Below, one piece after another: positions 25,648 to 33,486 of a stretch of 37,206 bases of DNA. The notes beneath the pieces are model-generated. The model was given only the letters and a program-made list of their open reading frames with translations. It ran no database searches and was not told where the DNA came from. Positions within the stretch are counted from its first letter, which is position 1. Each line of letters starts with the position of its first letter. The position numbers were made by a program, and so were the translations under genes. The stretch comes from JBELHO01 sp042091375. Lineage in GTDB: Bacteria > Pseudomonadota > Gammaproteobacteria > Enterobacterales > Alteromonadaceae. The stretch lies in contig JBELHO010000031.1 of NCBI GenBank assembly GCA_042091375.1, forward strand, positions 1 through 37,206, written 5' to 3'.

Positions 25648-26856
25648 TCAAATAATACCCATTTCTTTACCTATGGCAATAAAAGCAGCAATCGCTTTAT
25701 CGAGTTGAACCCTTGTATGTGCCGCGGAAATTTGCGTGCGAATACGGGCTTGGCCTTTAGGTACCACCGGAAATGAGAAGCCGATCACATAAATACCTTG
25801 ACTCAATAAGCGATCAGCCATCTCGCTAGCGACTTTGGCATCGCCTAACATCACTGGAATAATAGCGTGATCGGCACCACCACAAGTAAATCCTGCAGCT
25901 TCCATGTTAGTGCGAAAGTAGTCGCTATTATCCTTTAAGGTACGACGTAATTGATCGCCTTCAGCCAATAAGTCAATCACCTTAATAGAGGCATTGACAA
26001 TAGCTGGCGCTAGAGAATTAGAAAATAAATAAGGTCTGGATCGTTGTCGCAACCATTCAATGGCGGCTTTTTTACCTGAGGTGTAGCCCCCTGATGCGCC
26101 CCCCATCGCCTTACCAAGGGTACCGGTAATTAAATCAACACGCCCCATGACCTGACAATATTCATGGCTACCTCGTCCCTGCTCACCGACAAAACCAACC
26201 GCATGTGAATCATCAACCATCACTAGGGCGTTATATTTGTCGGCTAAATCGCATACTGCAGTTAAGTTAGCAATCACCCCGTCCATAGAAAATACCCCAT
26301 CAGTGGCGATGAGTTTGAAACGGGCACCGGCTTGATCGGCGGCAATGAGTTGTTTTTCTAAATCAGCAGCGTCGTTATTGGCATAGCGATAACGCTTGGC
26401 TTTACACAAACGCACACCATCGATAATTGATGCGTGGTTCAGTGCATCTGAAATAATGGCATCTTCAGCACCCAGTAATGTTTCAAATAAACCGGCATTG
26501 GCATCAAAACAAGAGGAGTACAGTATGGTATCTTCCATACCGAGAAATTCGCTTAATTTAGCTTCTAAGGTTTTGTGAATATCTTGGGTACCACAAATAA
26601 AACGCACTGATGCCATGCCAAAACCATGCGCATCTAAGCCTGCTTTCGCAGCATTGATCAAATCGGGATGATTGGCTAAGCCTAAATAATTGTTGGCACA
26701 AAAGTTAATAACATCATCGCCAGAAGTAACCGCTATATTGGTGTTTTGAGCACTGGTAATAACCCGCTCAGCTTTATATAAGCCTTGCTCTTTAACTTGG
26801 TCAATTTGCGCGCTTATATGGGAATAAAAATTGGTGCTTGCTACAGGATCTTTCAC
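25648..26856 (-). CDS. kbl: Glycine C-acetyltransferase (2-amino-3-ketobutyrate CoA ligase)
   Basis: A 402-aa PLP enzyme that cleaves 2-amino-3-ketobutyrate with CoA to glycine and acetyl-CoA. The PLP lysine is Lys249 in GTLGKAMGGASGGY; DDSHAVGFVGEQGRG (215-229) and DALNHASIIDG (137-147) are typical alpha-oxoamine synthase motifs. The start is GTG 26856, with AAGGA upstream at good spacing. It is first in kbl-tdh, the threonine degradation pair, and divergent from an Lrp/AsnC regulator. Confidence 0.97.
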   Translation of the reverse strand: MKDPVASTNFYSHISAQIDQVKEQGLYKAERVITSAQNTNIAVTSGDDVINFCANNYLGLANHPDLINAAKAGLDAHGFGMASVRFICGTQDIHKTLEAKLSEFLGMEDTILYSSCFDANAGLFETLLGAEDAIISDALNHASIIDGVRLCKAKRYRYANNDAADLEKQLIAADQAGARFKLIATDGVFSMDGVIANLTAVCDLADKYNALVMVDDSHAVGFVGEQGRGSHEYCQVMGRVDLITGTLGKAMGGASGGYTSGKKAAIEWLRQRSRPYLFSNSLAPAIVNASIKVIDLLAEGDQLRRTLKDNSDYFRTNMEAAGFTCGGADHAIIPVMLGDAKVASEMADRLLSQGIYVIGFSFPVVPKGQARIRTQISAAHTRVQLDKAIAAFIAIGKEMGII

Positions 26857-26922
26857 GTGAATTCCTTACTGATCAGGTCAACTTAATTATCTGTATTATT
26901 AGCCTAGACGAATTAAGGGAAA

Positions 26923-26962
26923 AGTGACAATTCACTCTTTTTTGACATTTTTACTAGTCAAA
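26923..26962. promoter_or_regulatory. Operator-like inverted repeats between kbl and Lrp-type gene
   Basis: Two inverted repeats lie close together in the 181-bp divergent spacer: AGTGA-CAAT-TCACT (26923-26936) and TTTGAC-N10-GTCAAA (26941-26962). Both are AT-rich, as Lrp/AsnC sites are. The second overlaps a good -35 TTGACA (26942-26947) that pairs with TAACAT (26964-26969) for the plus-strand regulator. Autoregulation and control of kbl-tdh are inference. Confidence 0.4.
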
Positions 26963-27037
26963 TTAACATATAAACCTATCAAAATGTATATATTAGCCGT
27001 TATTATACCAATACTGAGCTAAATAGAGGCGTTAATA

Positions 27038-27466
27038 ATGCTAACCGATAAAGATGAAGAGTTGCTATCTATACTACAGTGTAATGCGCGTGCCAGTGTT
27101 TCTGATATTGCCAGAGCAACAGGCGTATCGCGCACCGCCATACAAAATAGATTGAACAAATTAGAAGACAAAGGGGTGATCAAAGCCTATACGGTGATAT
27201 TGGGTAACGAATACACCAATCGGTTAGTTACTGCCAATGTATCACTTAAAGTCAAACCCAATTTACGACGCACTATTTGTATCGCTTTGCGCAAAATTCA
27301 TCAAATCAGTCATATTTATTCGATCAGTGGTGAATATGACTTAATGGCGATCATAGAAGCACAAACCTTAGAAAAATTAAATACCGTATTAAATATTGTT
27401 TGCGAGCTCGAAGGTGTGGAGCGCACTAACTCGTCGATTATGCTCGATACCGTGTTTGAACGCTAA
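27038..27466 (+). CDS. Lrp/AsnC family transcriptional regulator
   Basis: A 142-aa regulator. The N-terminal winged helix-turn-helix (about 1-50) contains DIARATGVSRTAIQNRLNKLEDKGVI; the C-terminal RAM/ACT-like domain (about 65-140) has SGEYDLMAIIEA, the effector and oligomer part. GAGG precedes ATG 27038. It is divergent from kbl-tdh, so control of threonine breakdown is the natural guess; E. coli tdh-kbl is under Lrp. The effector amino acid cannot be read from sequence. Confidence 0.92.
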   Translation: MLTDKDEELLSILQCNARASVSDIARATGVSRTAIQNRLNKLEDKGVIKAYTVILGNEYTNRLVTANVSLKVKPNLRRTICIALRKIHQISHIYSISGEYDLMAIIEAQTLEKLNTVLNIVCELEGVERTNSSIMLDTVFER

Positions 27467-27552
27467 ATCTAGGTGTTTACTGCAACTCGTGTTACTGCTC
27501 ATTAAATCACTACGTGCCGATTGATATTTATTTAAATTTCTTATTTTCTCAA

Positions 27553-27570
27553 TGCTCAGTATACTAAGCA
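27553..27570. promoter_or_regulatory. 18-bp near-palindrome upstream of waaA
   Basis: TGCTCAGTATACTAAGCA is palindromic at 16 of 18 positions (one mismatched pair) and ends 23 bases before the waaA ATG at 27594. Position and symmetry fit an operator for a dimeric repressor, or a small mRNA hairpin. No regulator is identified. Confidence 0.4.
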
Positions 27571-27593
27571 CATCACTTACTCATAGAATATAT

Positions 27594-28913
27594 ATGTTGC
27601 GCTATTTTTTGGCATTATTGGCTTACCGACTGGCTTTTATTTTACTCATGCCAGTGTTACTTATAGTCATTTTGCTTCGCTCTCGCAGCCAGCCAGCCTA
27701 CCGGCATAGGTTACGGGAAAGACTAGGCTGCTTGCCTAAGTCACTTGTGCCCGGTGGGATCATCATTCACGCCGCCAGTGTTGGTGAGGTGATTGCTTTA
27801 AAAAGTACCATTGATTTGTTATTGGCTGATGGCAATTGCTCACCCATTACGGTGACGAGTTTTACCCCCACAGGCTCAAGCCAAATCACTAAGTTATTTG
27901 CCGATAAAGTACAACACTGCTATTTACCACTGGACAATATCATCTCAGTTAAGTTGTTTATAGCCAAATTACAACCACGTGCTGTGGTGTTAATGGAAAC
28001 CGAATTGTGGCCAGAAATAATCAGTCAGTGTCATCACCAGCAGATCAAACTGATGCTGGTCAATGGTCGTTTATCTGAAAAATCACAACACCACTATCAG
28101 AAAATATCCTGGCTGATCACTCCGCTATTAAATCACTTTGATCGCGTATTGACCCAGAGCCAAGAAAATCGTCAACATTTTATTGCTTTAGGCAGACAAG
28201 AAACGGCTTGTGATGCAGTGGGTAACTTAAAATTTGATATGCAAATCACCGAGCAAATACGCACTAAACAACAGGAGTTTGCGCAAGTATTGCCAACTAA
28301 CAGACCGATATGGTTAGTCGCCAGTACCCATACTGGTGATGAAGCATTGGCTTTAACTGCTCTGGCAAAAATAAAACCAACCATACCAGATATTCTGATG
28401 ATAGTGGTGCCAAGACACCCTGAGCGCTTTGATCAAGTAGCAACGCTTTGTCTAGCTGACAATTTTAATCTGATCCGTCGCACCTCAAAGCAGCCTATAA
28501 CAGACCATACCGATATATTTTTACTTGATACCCTAGGCGAATTATTTGCCACCTTTGCATTTGCCACCTTAGTCACTATGGGCGGCAGCTTTAGTCGCGT
28601 CGGTGGACATAATCCATTGGAGCCCGCCTTATTCAAAAAGCCGGTGATGGTGGGTGATCAGATGAGTAATTTTGCCGAGGTGTTAGCGCAGTTAAAGCAG
28701 AACCAAGCTGTTGTGCAACTCGCAGCGCAGCGCAATCAGTCAGCGCTAGCCAAAAGCATCGCCGATGAAGTGGTCAAGATTATTCAGTCTGCTGATTTAC
28801 AACAGCGCTTGGGTGACAATGCCTACCAAGTGGTGATCAGCAATCAAGGCGCCAGCCTGCGCACTGCCAATGCCCTGTTGGCATTACTCAATGAAAATGA
28901 GATAAGTCAATAA
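27594..28913 (+). CDS. waaA: 3-deoxy-D-manno-octulosonic acid (Kdo) transferase WaaA
   Basis: A membrane-anchored glycosyltransferase of 439 aa that adds Kdo to lipid IVA. The N-terminal anchor MLRYFLALLAYRLAFILLM leads into RSRSQPAYRHRLRERLG; HAASVGEV (about 61-68), METELWPE and GGSFSRVGGHNPLEPA are family signatures. I choose ATG 27594, not a codon 14 residues upstream, since it matches the E. coli N-terminus and leaves the palindrome at 27553-27570 noncoding. With kdkA nearby, it may add a single Kdo, as in Haemophilus; that is inference. It converges on the heptosyltransferase gene with an 11-bp gap. Confidence 0.95.
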   Translation: MLRYFLALLAYRLAFILLMPVLLIVILLRSRSQPAYRHRLRERLGCLPKSLVPGGIIIHAASVGEVIALKSTIDLLLADGNCSPITVTSFTPTGSSQITKLFADKVQHCYLPLDNIISVKLFIAKLQPRAVVLMETELWPEIISQCHHQQIKLMLVNGRLSEKSQHHYQKISWLITPLLNHFDRVLTQSQENRQHFIALGRQETACDAVGNLKFDMQITEQIRTKQQEFAQVLPTNRPIWLVASTHTGDEALALTALAKIKPTIPDILMIVVPRHPERFDQVATLCLADNFNLIRRTSKQPITDHTDIFLLDTLGELFATFAFATLVTMGGSFSRVGGHNPLEPALFKKPVMVGDQMSNFAEVLAQLKQNQAVVQLAAQRNQSALAKSIADEVVKIIQSADLQQRLGDNAYQVVISNQGASLRTANALLALLNENEISQ

Positions 28914-28924
28914 AGCGACTGTCA

Positions 28925-29986
28925 TTAACTTAATTCAGGGTAGTGATCAGCGATCAATAAGTTGATTTTATCTGTCACTTGTTCAACGCTAATATTTTGC
29001 ATTAAGGTATTTCCCTTGGCGCGTTTCCCCCAAGGCAGTGTCGCTACTGTTTTACCGTACTGGGCTTTTATTGCTTGTTGATAGTAACTCACCACGTACT
29101 GTTGGTAATTGTATGGACCTGTTCTTGCTGGGTTGCTATGAGCATATAAACCCACCACTGGGGTGCCAACAGTTACCGCCATATGGGCAGGTCCGGTATC
29201 AGGTGCAATAACCAAATGCGCCGATTTAAGCAAAGCCAGTAATTGTTTTAATGAGGTTTTGCCGACTAAGTTGGTCATGTCGCATTCAGCCATATTAGCA
29301 ATTTGACCGGCGAATACCTTTTCTTGCTCACTCGGTCCACCAGCAAGGACAACACTAAAGCCGCGGTTACTGAGCTGATCGGCAATTTTCGCATAACTTG
29401 AGTTTTGCCAATTGCGATCGGCATTGCTAGCACAAGGGCAAATCACTGCCATAGGCTGTTGACTGCATTGTTGGCTACTGACCCAAGCCATGTCTTCTGC
29501 GCTGATCGGCATATTCCAGCTAGGTGTCATATCGGTTACGCCGATTGCCTGTGCAAAGCCAAAAAAACCATCGAGTACATGAGGTTGCTGTTGTGGGGCT
29601 ATTTTCTGATCAGTAAACAGCCACTGACCTTCTTTAGCGCGTTTGCGATCAAAGCCAAGTGTATGGGTTGCCTTGATACATTGACTGGCCAAACTGGCAC
29701 GCAAGGCGACTTGCATATGAAAAAGCACATCGAAATGACGACCTTTTAACCTTGTCCGTAAATCTAGATAGCCTTGCAAGCCGGCTTTTTTATCAAAAAC
29801 TATCCACTCTATACCCGGCAGATCCTTTAATAGGCTCAACTCCACTTTACCAATCACCCAAGTAATTTTTACTTTTGGGTATTGACGTTGCACACTTTGC
29901 ACCATAGCCACGGCATGACAAACATCACCGATGGCCGATAATCTAAGCAAACACAAACTTTTTAACTCAGTTATTTGACCCAGCAT
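28925..29986 (-). CDS. LPS heptosyltransferase, glycosyltransferase family 9 (OpsX-like)
   Basis: A 353-aa cytoplasmic GT-B enzyme that should transfer L-glycero-D-manno-heptose from ADP-heptose to the LPS inner core. N-terminal LLRLSAIGDVCHAVAMVQ and C-terminal APDTGPAHMAVTVGTPVVGLY are family 9 signatures; KGRHFDVLFHMQVALRAS is typical of heptosyltransferase I types. Pairing with a divergent Kdo kinase gene (60-bp spacer) suggests the OpsX class, which acts on phosphorylated Kdo, rather than WaaC. ATG 29986 lacks a clear ribosome site. Confidence 0.85.
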   Translation of the reverse strand: MLGQITELKSLCLLRLSAIGDVCHAVAMVQSVQRQYPKVKITWVIGKVELSLLKDLPGIEWIVFDKKAGLQGYLDLRTRLKGRHFDVLFHMQVALRASLASQCIKATHTLGFDRKRAKEGQWLFTDQKIAPQQQPHVLDGFFGFAQAIGVTDMTPSWNMPISAEDMAWVSSQQCSQQPMAVICPCASNADRNWQNSSYAKIADQLSNRGFSVVLAGGPSEQEKVFAGQIANMAECDMTNLVGKTSLKQLLALLKSAHLVIAPDTGPAHMAVTVGTPVVGLYAHSNPARTGPYNYQQYVVSYYQQAIKAQYGKTVATLPWGKRAKGNTLMQNISVEQVTDKINLLIADHYPELS

Positions 29987-30046
29987 AAAGGAATCACCAC
30001 AATATAGAATACTAATTAACTACAAAATTAACTTAGGTGTATTATC

Positions 30047-30787
30047 TTGAACCTGTCGACAATTGTAAAACCCTGTAAGCAAAAAGTTTTTCAGCAGGAT
30101 AATTTCTATTGTGTTTATGATCAAACCCAGATCAGCAACTTTAGTGTGGAGATGCTCAGCGCTAAATATTGGCAGGACCAAGAGGCGATTGTTGGCACCG
30201 CTCAAGGCAGAGGTGTCACTTACTTTGTAGAACACGATCAACAGCATTGGGTATTGCGCCATTACTATCGCGGTGGCTTGATTGGTAAACTCATTAAAGA
30301 CAGTTATTTATTTATTGCTCATAACAAAACTAGAGCAGCACAAGAATTTGATTTGTTGCAGACCATGTCAACACTGGGCTTAGCCGTTCCTCGACCAATC
30401 GCTTATCGGGTAACGCGAACTGGCTGGTTTTATCAGGCCGATCTGTTAACTGCCAGGATCAGTGACGCTGAGGATCTTGTTGCACTTCTCGCGAAACAAT
30501 CATTGCCAGAAAAAATCTGGACAACTATTGGCCAAACCATTCAGGCATTTCACCAACAGGGTATTTACCACCATGATTTAAATGCTCACAACATTTTGAT
30601 CGACCAACAACAAAAAATTTGGCTGATTGATTTTGATCGCGCAGAGCAGCGATTGCCCAATAAAAGTTGGCAGCAAGGCAATATGCAGCGACTATTGCGA
30701 TCTTTTCACAAAGAAAAGACTAAGTCAGCTGAGTTACATTGGCAGCTTGATGATTGGCGTGCATTACAACGCGGTTATTTAACTTAA
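30047..30787 (+). CDS. kdkA: 3-deoxy-D-manno-octulosonic acid kinase
   Basis: A 246-aa kinase that phosphorylates Kdo on lipid A precursor at O-4. Fold motifs: GRG (54-56) in the nucleotide loop, the catalytic loop HHDLNAHNIL (175-184, Asp177 and Asn182) and the metal motif DFD (195-197). GRGVTYFVEHDQQHWVLRHY is typical of KdkA. The start is TTG 30047 with AGG about 10 bases upstream; there is no ATG before the conserved part. It is divergent from the heptosyltransferase and 9 bp from the convergent TetR gene. Confidence 0.92.
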   Translation: MNLSTIVKPCKQKVFQQDNFYCVYDQTQISNFSVEMLSAKYWQDQEAIVGTAQGRGVTYFVEHDQQHWVLRHYYRGGLIGKLIKDSYLFIAHNKTRAAQEFDLLQTMSTLGLAVPRPIAYRVTRTGWFYQADLLTARISDAEDLVALLAKQSLPEKIWTTIGQTIQAFHQQGIYHHDLNAHNILIDQQQKIWLIDFDRAEQRLPNKSWQQGNMQRLLRSFHKEKTKSAELHWQLDDWRALQRGYLT

Positions 30788-30796
30788 CCGTCTAAC

Positions 30797-31453
30797 TTAA
30801 GCAGTGGCTAAAGAGTCCTTATGCCGCTGCCTGTACATATTGCGGGCTTCGATAAAGTCGGCTCTCGCGGCATTAGTGATATAGGGGTGTAACATCACCA
30901 AAATTTTTAAAACCCCTTCCAAAAATACCGAATCATTGATATCAGCGTTGTTGTTTTGGGTTTGATAAAAGCTTAACCAAAAAGTGTTGATCAAGCGCAA
31001 AATACTAACAATATCAGATAATTCTGCTTCATCAAAGGTCATGATATTGGCATCTCTTAACGACATCAACATTTCACTCAAACGCTGACTAATGATACTT
31101 TGCACTTCGACATATTTTTCGTGTAGCAGGGGGTTTTTTGCTAATAATACCGGTAGGTTTGCATAGAAAAAACGAAATTTCATCAAGGCCTGAAAAACCG
31201 CATCCATATAAAGAATGATGGTATCTAGAGGCTTCATGGTAGGAGACACTTGAGGAAATGTCTCCAATAGTAAATTGCGCGCATACTCGTCGTAAATAGA
31301 CAGAATAATGTCTTCTTTATTGCGAAAATGGTAGTACAAGTTACCCGGACTTATGCCTAAATGCGCGGCAATATGATTAGTGGTGACATTGCGCTCACCC
31401 TGTTCATTGAATAACTCGATACTGGCTTGAATTATCTTCTCACGGGTTTTCAT
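30797..31453 (-). CDS. TetR family transcriptional regulator
   Basis: A 218-aa one-component regulator. The helix-turn-helix lies at about 23-46 (NVTTNHIAAHLGISPGNLYYHFRNKEDI), followed by an all-helical ligand domain. Similarly built regulators control membrane lipid or efflux genes, but the ligand here is unknown. The divergent 191-bp spacer to coaD contains a perfect 15-bp palindrome (31529-31543), a candidate site for autoregulation. No efflux gene is next to it. Confidence 0.9.
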   Translation of the reverse strand: MKTREKIIQASIELFNEQGERNVTTNHIAAHLGISPGNLYYHFRNKEDIILSIYDEYARNLLLETFPQVSPTMKPLDTIILYMDAVFQALMKFRFFYANLPVLLAKNPLLHEKYVEVQSIISQRLSEMLMSLRDANIMTFDEAELSDIVSILRLINTFWLSFYQTQNNNADINDSVFLEGVLKILVMLHPYITNAARADFIEARNMYRQRHKDSLATA

Positions 31454-31528
31454 GGTATTTTGGTCTATTGTTTTTATGATTATTTCTGCATCATACTATC
31501 AAAAAAATAGAAAGGTAACTGTTTTTTG

Positions 31529-31543
31529 AGTAAATACTTTACT
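31529..31543. promoter_or_regulatory. Palindrome, candidate TetR-type operator
   Basis: AGTAAA-TAC-TTTACT has perfect 6-bp arms around a 3-bp centre, in the spacer between the divergent TetR-type gene and coaD, about 80 bp from the regulator's start. This is the size and place expected of a TetR-family operator. It lies upstream of the predicted coaD promoter. Confidence 0.45.
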
Positions 31544-31577
31544 TTAGTGAATAGTTATTGAGTGCTGTAGAACAAAA

Positions 31578-31606
31578 TTGGCTATTTAAACAGTGTTAGG
31601 TATACA
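31578..31606 (+). promoter_or_regulatory. Possible coaD promoter
   Basis: TTGGCT (31578-31583) and TATACA (31601-31606) are separated by 17 bp, 38 bp before the coaD start. Each matches four of six consensus bases; TACAAT overlapping the -10 is an alternative. Confidence 0.45.
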
Positions 31607-31644
31607 ATATAGTTATGTAACACACGAGTCTATGCTTAGTAATT

Positions 31645-32118
31645 ATGTCAGTAAAAGCAATATATCCAGGTACTTTCGATCCGGTAACCAACGGTCACAC
31701 CGATCTCATTGAACGCGCTAGCCAATTATTTAACCAAGTGGTGGTTGGTGTTGCCGCAAGCCCCAGTAAAAAGCCGAGATTTAACCTCGCTCAACGGGTC
31801 AGCATGATCGAGGCAGTTATTGCCCATTTACCCAATGTAACTGTTGTTGGCTTTACTGGTTTACTGGTTGATTTTGCCGAAAATAATCAAGCAAAAGTAT
31901 TGATCAGGGGACTGCGAGCAGTATCAGATTTTGAATATGAATTTCAATTAGCCAATATGAACCGTCGTTTATCTGCTGATTTAGAAAGTGTTTTTTTAAC
32001 ACCTGCTGAAGAAAACTCATTTATCTCGTCGACCCTAGTGAAAGAGGTTGCTTTGCACCAAGGCGATGTGAGCCAATTTGTCCACCCAGTCGTGCAAGCG
32101 GCGTTAAACGACAACTAA
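31645..32118 (+). CDS. coaD: Phosphopantetheine adenylyltransferase
   Basis: A 157-aa cytoplasmic nucleotidyltransferase for the penultimate step of CoA synthesis: 4'-phosphopantetheine plus ATP to dephospho-CoA. The nucleotidyltransferase motif is T10-FDPVTNG-H18; the second motif is NSFISSTLVKEV. Length is normal (E. coli 159 aa). In E. coli it lies between waaA and mutM, and the same three genes occur in that order here, with additions. The ribosome site is weak. Confidence 0.97.
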   Translation: MSVKAIYPGTFDPVTNGHTDLIERASQLFNQVVVGVAASPSKKPRFNLAQRVSMIEAVIAHLPNVTVVGFTGLLVDFAENNQAKVLIRGLRAVSDFEYEFQLANMNRRLSADLESVFLTPAEENSFISSTLVKEVALHQGDVSQFVHPVVQAALNDN

Positions 32119-32191
32119 AATTAAGCTATAATTATTAACTGTTCAATCGACTATCGATAAATTAAACAATGAACTTGGTGAAAGGAAGTAG

Positions 32192-32653
32192 ATGATGAAA
32201 TATATAGTATTGTTATTCAGTTTAGTGCTAATTGCCTGCTCAAATACTCAAGGGCTTACCACAGCAGAACTCAACCAAGCGTATCGCGACTACATCGCTG
32301 AGCAATCATTAGAAAGTAAAGACAGAGTATCATCGTTTAAATTTCGCGGCTGGCAAACCTTGACCAATGATTTTTTAATTTTAAGCAGTTCTCCACAAAA
32401 AAAATATTTGGTGGAAGTCAATGGCTTTTGTGATGAGCTAAGGTATGCTCAAGCACTGATCCTCAATCGCTCAATTGCCTCGAGTCTGCAAACCCGCTTC
32501 GATTCCATTGCCACCCCAAAAATGCCCAATCTAAAGTGTTTTATTAAAGCCATTTACCCCATAGACAAACAACAAGCCAAGTCAATAGCTGCTCTCGATG
32601 ACCAAGCCACAGAGCCGGCAACAGAAAATCAGGTATCGCCAACACAGAGTTAA
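32192..32653 (+). CDS. Small lipoprotein, DUF6491-like
   Basis: A 153-aa envelope lipoprotein. The signal ends in the lipobox LIAC with Cys16. The mature domain has IxSFKFRGWQTLTNDFLILSS-type segments and two further cysteines (NGFCDELR and LKCFIKA), which could form a disulfide; this pattern resembles the DUF6491 family, but I am not certain. The tail is rich in Ala, Thr, Glu and Gln. AAGGAAG lies before a double ATG; either may start. Its TAA overlaps the stop of convergent mutM. Function unknown. Confidence 0.75.
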   Translation: MMKYIVLLFSLVLIACSNTQGLTTAELNQAYRDYIAEQSLESKDRVSSFKFRGWQTLTNDFLILSSSPQKKYLVEVNGFCDELRYAQALILNRSIASSLQTRFDSIATPKMPNLKCFIKAIYPIDKQQAKSIAALDDQATEPATENQVSPTQS

Positions 32654-33465
32654 TAACTTTGGCACGATGGACAAAATACCGTGGCTCTGCCGGCTTGCTT
32701 TATTTCTTTGAGTGTTGTTTTACAGGTGAAACAAGGCTGGCCAGCACGGCCATAAACCAATAGCTTTTGAGCGAAATAGCCGGGTTTACCATCCGCCTGA
32801 GTAAAATCTTTTAAGGTGGTGCCGCCTTGCTCTATGGCCTCTGCTAAGGTCTGTTTAATATACTTAGTGAGAAGTACATAACGCTTTTTCGACACTTTGC
32901 CAGCGGGTTTTGCTGGATCGATACCCGCTTTGAATAAACTTTCATTGGCGTAAATATTACCGACGCCTACCACTACATGGTTATTCATTAAAAAAGTTTT
33001 GATTGCCACTGTTTTATGCCGCGATTTTTCATATAAACATTGATCAGTAAAATCAGTAGATAAGGGTTCAGGGCCAAGCTTTTTAAGCAGTGCATGTTGG
33101 TTAATATCTTCAGTTACCCAGAGCACACAACCAAAACGCCTAGGATCATTGAGTCTTAACGCGCTGCCGTTTGCCAAGACCAAATCAAAATGATCGTGTT
33201 TACTCACGGGGGTCTGCTGATCGATAACTCGAATAGTACCCGACATACCTAAATGCAACATCAATACGCCCTTGCGGGTTTGTAGTAAAAGGTATTTAGC
33301 TCGGCGATCAACACGGGTTATTTGTTGGCCGCAGATCTCGGCAATGGTTGGCGTAATAGGCCAGCGCATCTTTGCATTTCGAACAATGACATCGCTGACT
33401 TTTTGCTTTAATACATGTGGCTCTATGCCGCGCTTGCACACTTCAACTTCAGGTAACTCAGGCAT
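32650..33465 (-). CDS. mutM: Formamidopyrimidine-DNA glycosylase MutM (Fpg)
   Basis: A 271-aa DNA repair enzyme that removes 8-oxoguanine and ring-opened purines and cuts abasic sites. The mature N-terminus PELPEVE supplies catalytic Pro2 and Glu3; Lys57 (RRAKYLLL) is the conserved lysine, and the zinc finger uses Cys245, Cys248, Cys265 and Cys268. NDPRRFG lies mid-protein and NIYANES in the helix-two-turn-helix. It follows the ATP-grasp gene by 21 bp on the same strand, so the two may be co-transcribed. Confidence 0.98.
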   Translation of the reverse strand: MPELPEVEVCKRGIEPHVLKQKVSDVIVRNAKMRWPITPTIAEICGQQITRVDRRAKYLLLQTRKGVLMLHLGMSGTIRVIDQQTPVSKHDHFDLVLANGSALRLNDPRRFGCVLWVTEDINQHALLKKLGPEPLSTDFTDQCLYEKSRHKTVAIKTFLMNNHVVVGVGNIYANESLFKAGIDPAKPAGKVSKKRYVLLTKYIKQTLAEAIEQGGTTLKDFTQADGKPGYFAQKLLVYGRAGQPCFTCKTTLKEIKQAGRATVFCPSCQSY

Positions 33466-33486
33466 AATAAATGATTCTCTAGGGTA

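Noticed and set aside
28925..30787. Idea that the heptosyltransferase and kinase are part of an aminoglycoside or capsule resistance island
   Set aside because: Motifs and neighbours (waaA, coaD, mutM) fit a normal LPS core locus with no sign of transfer.
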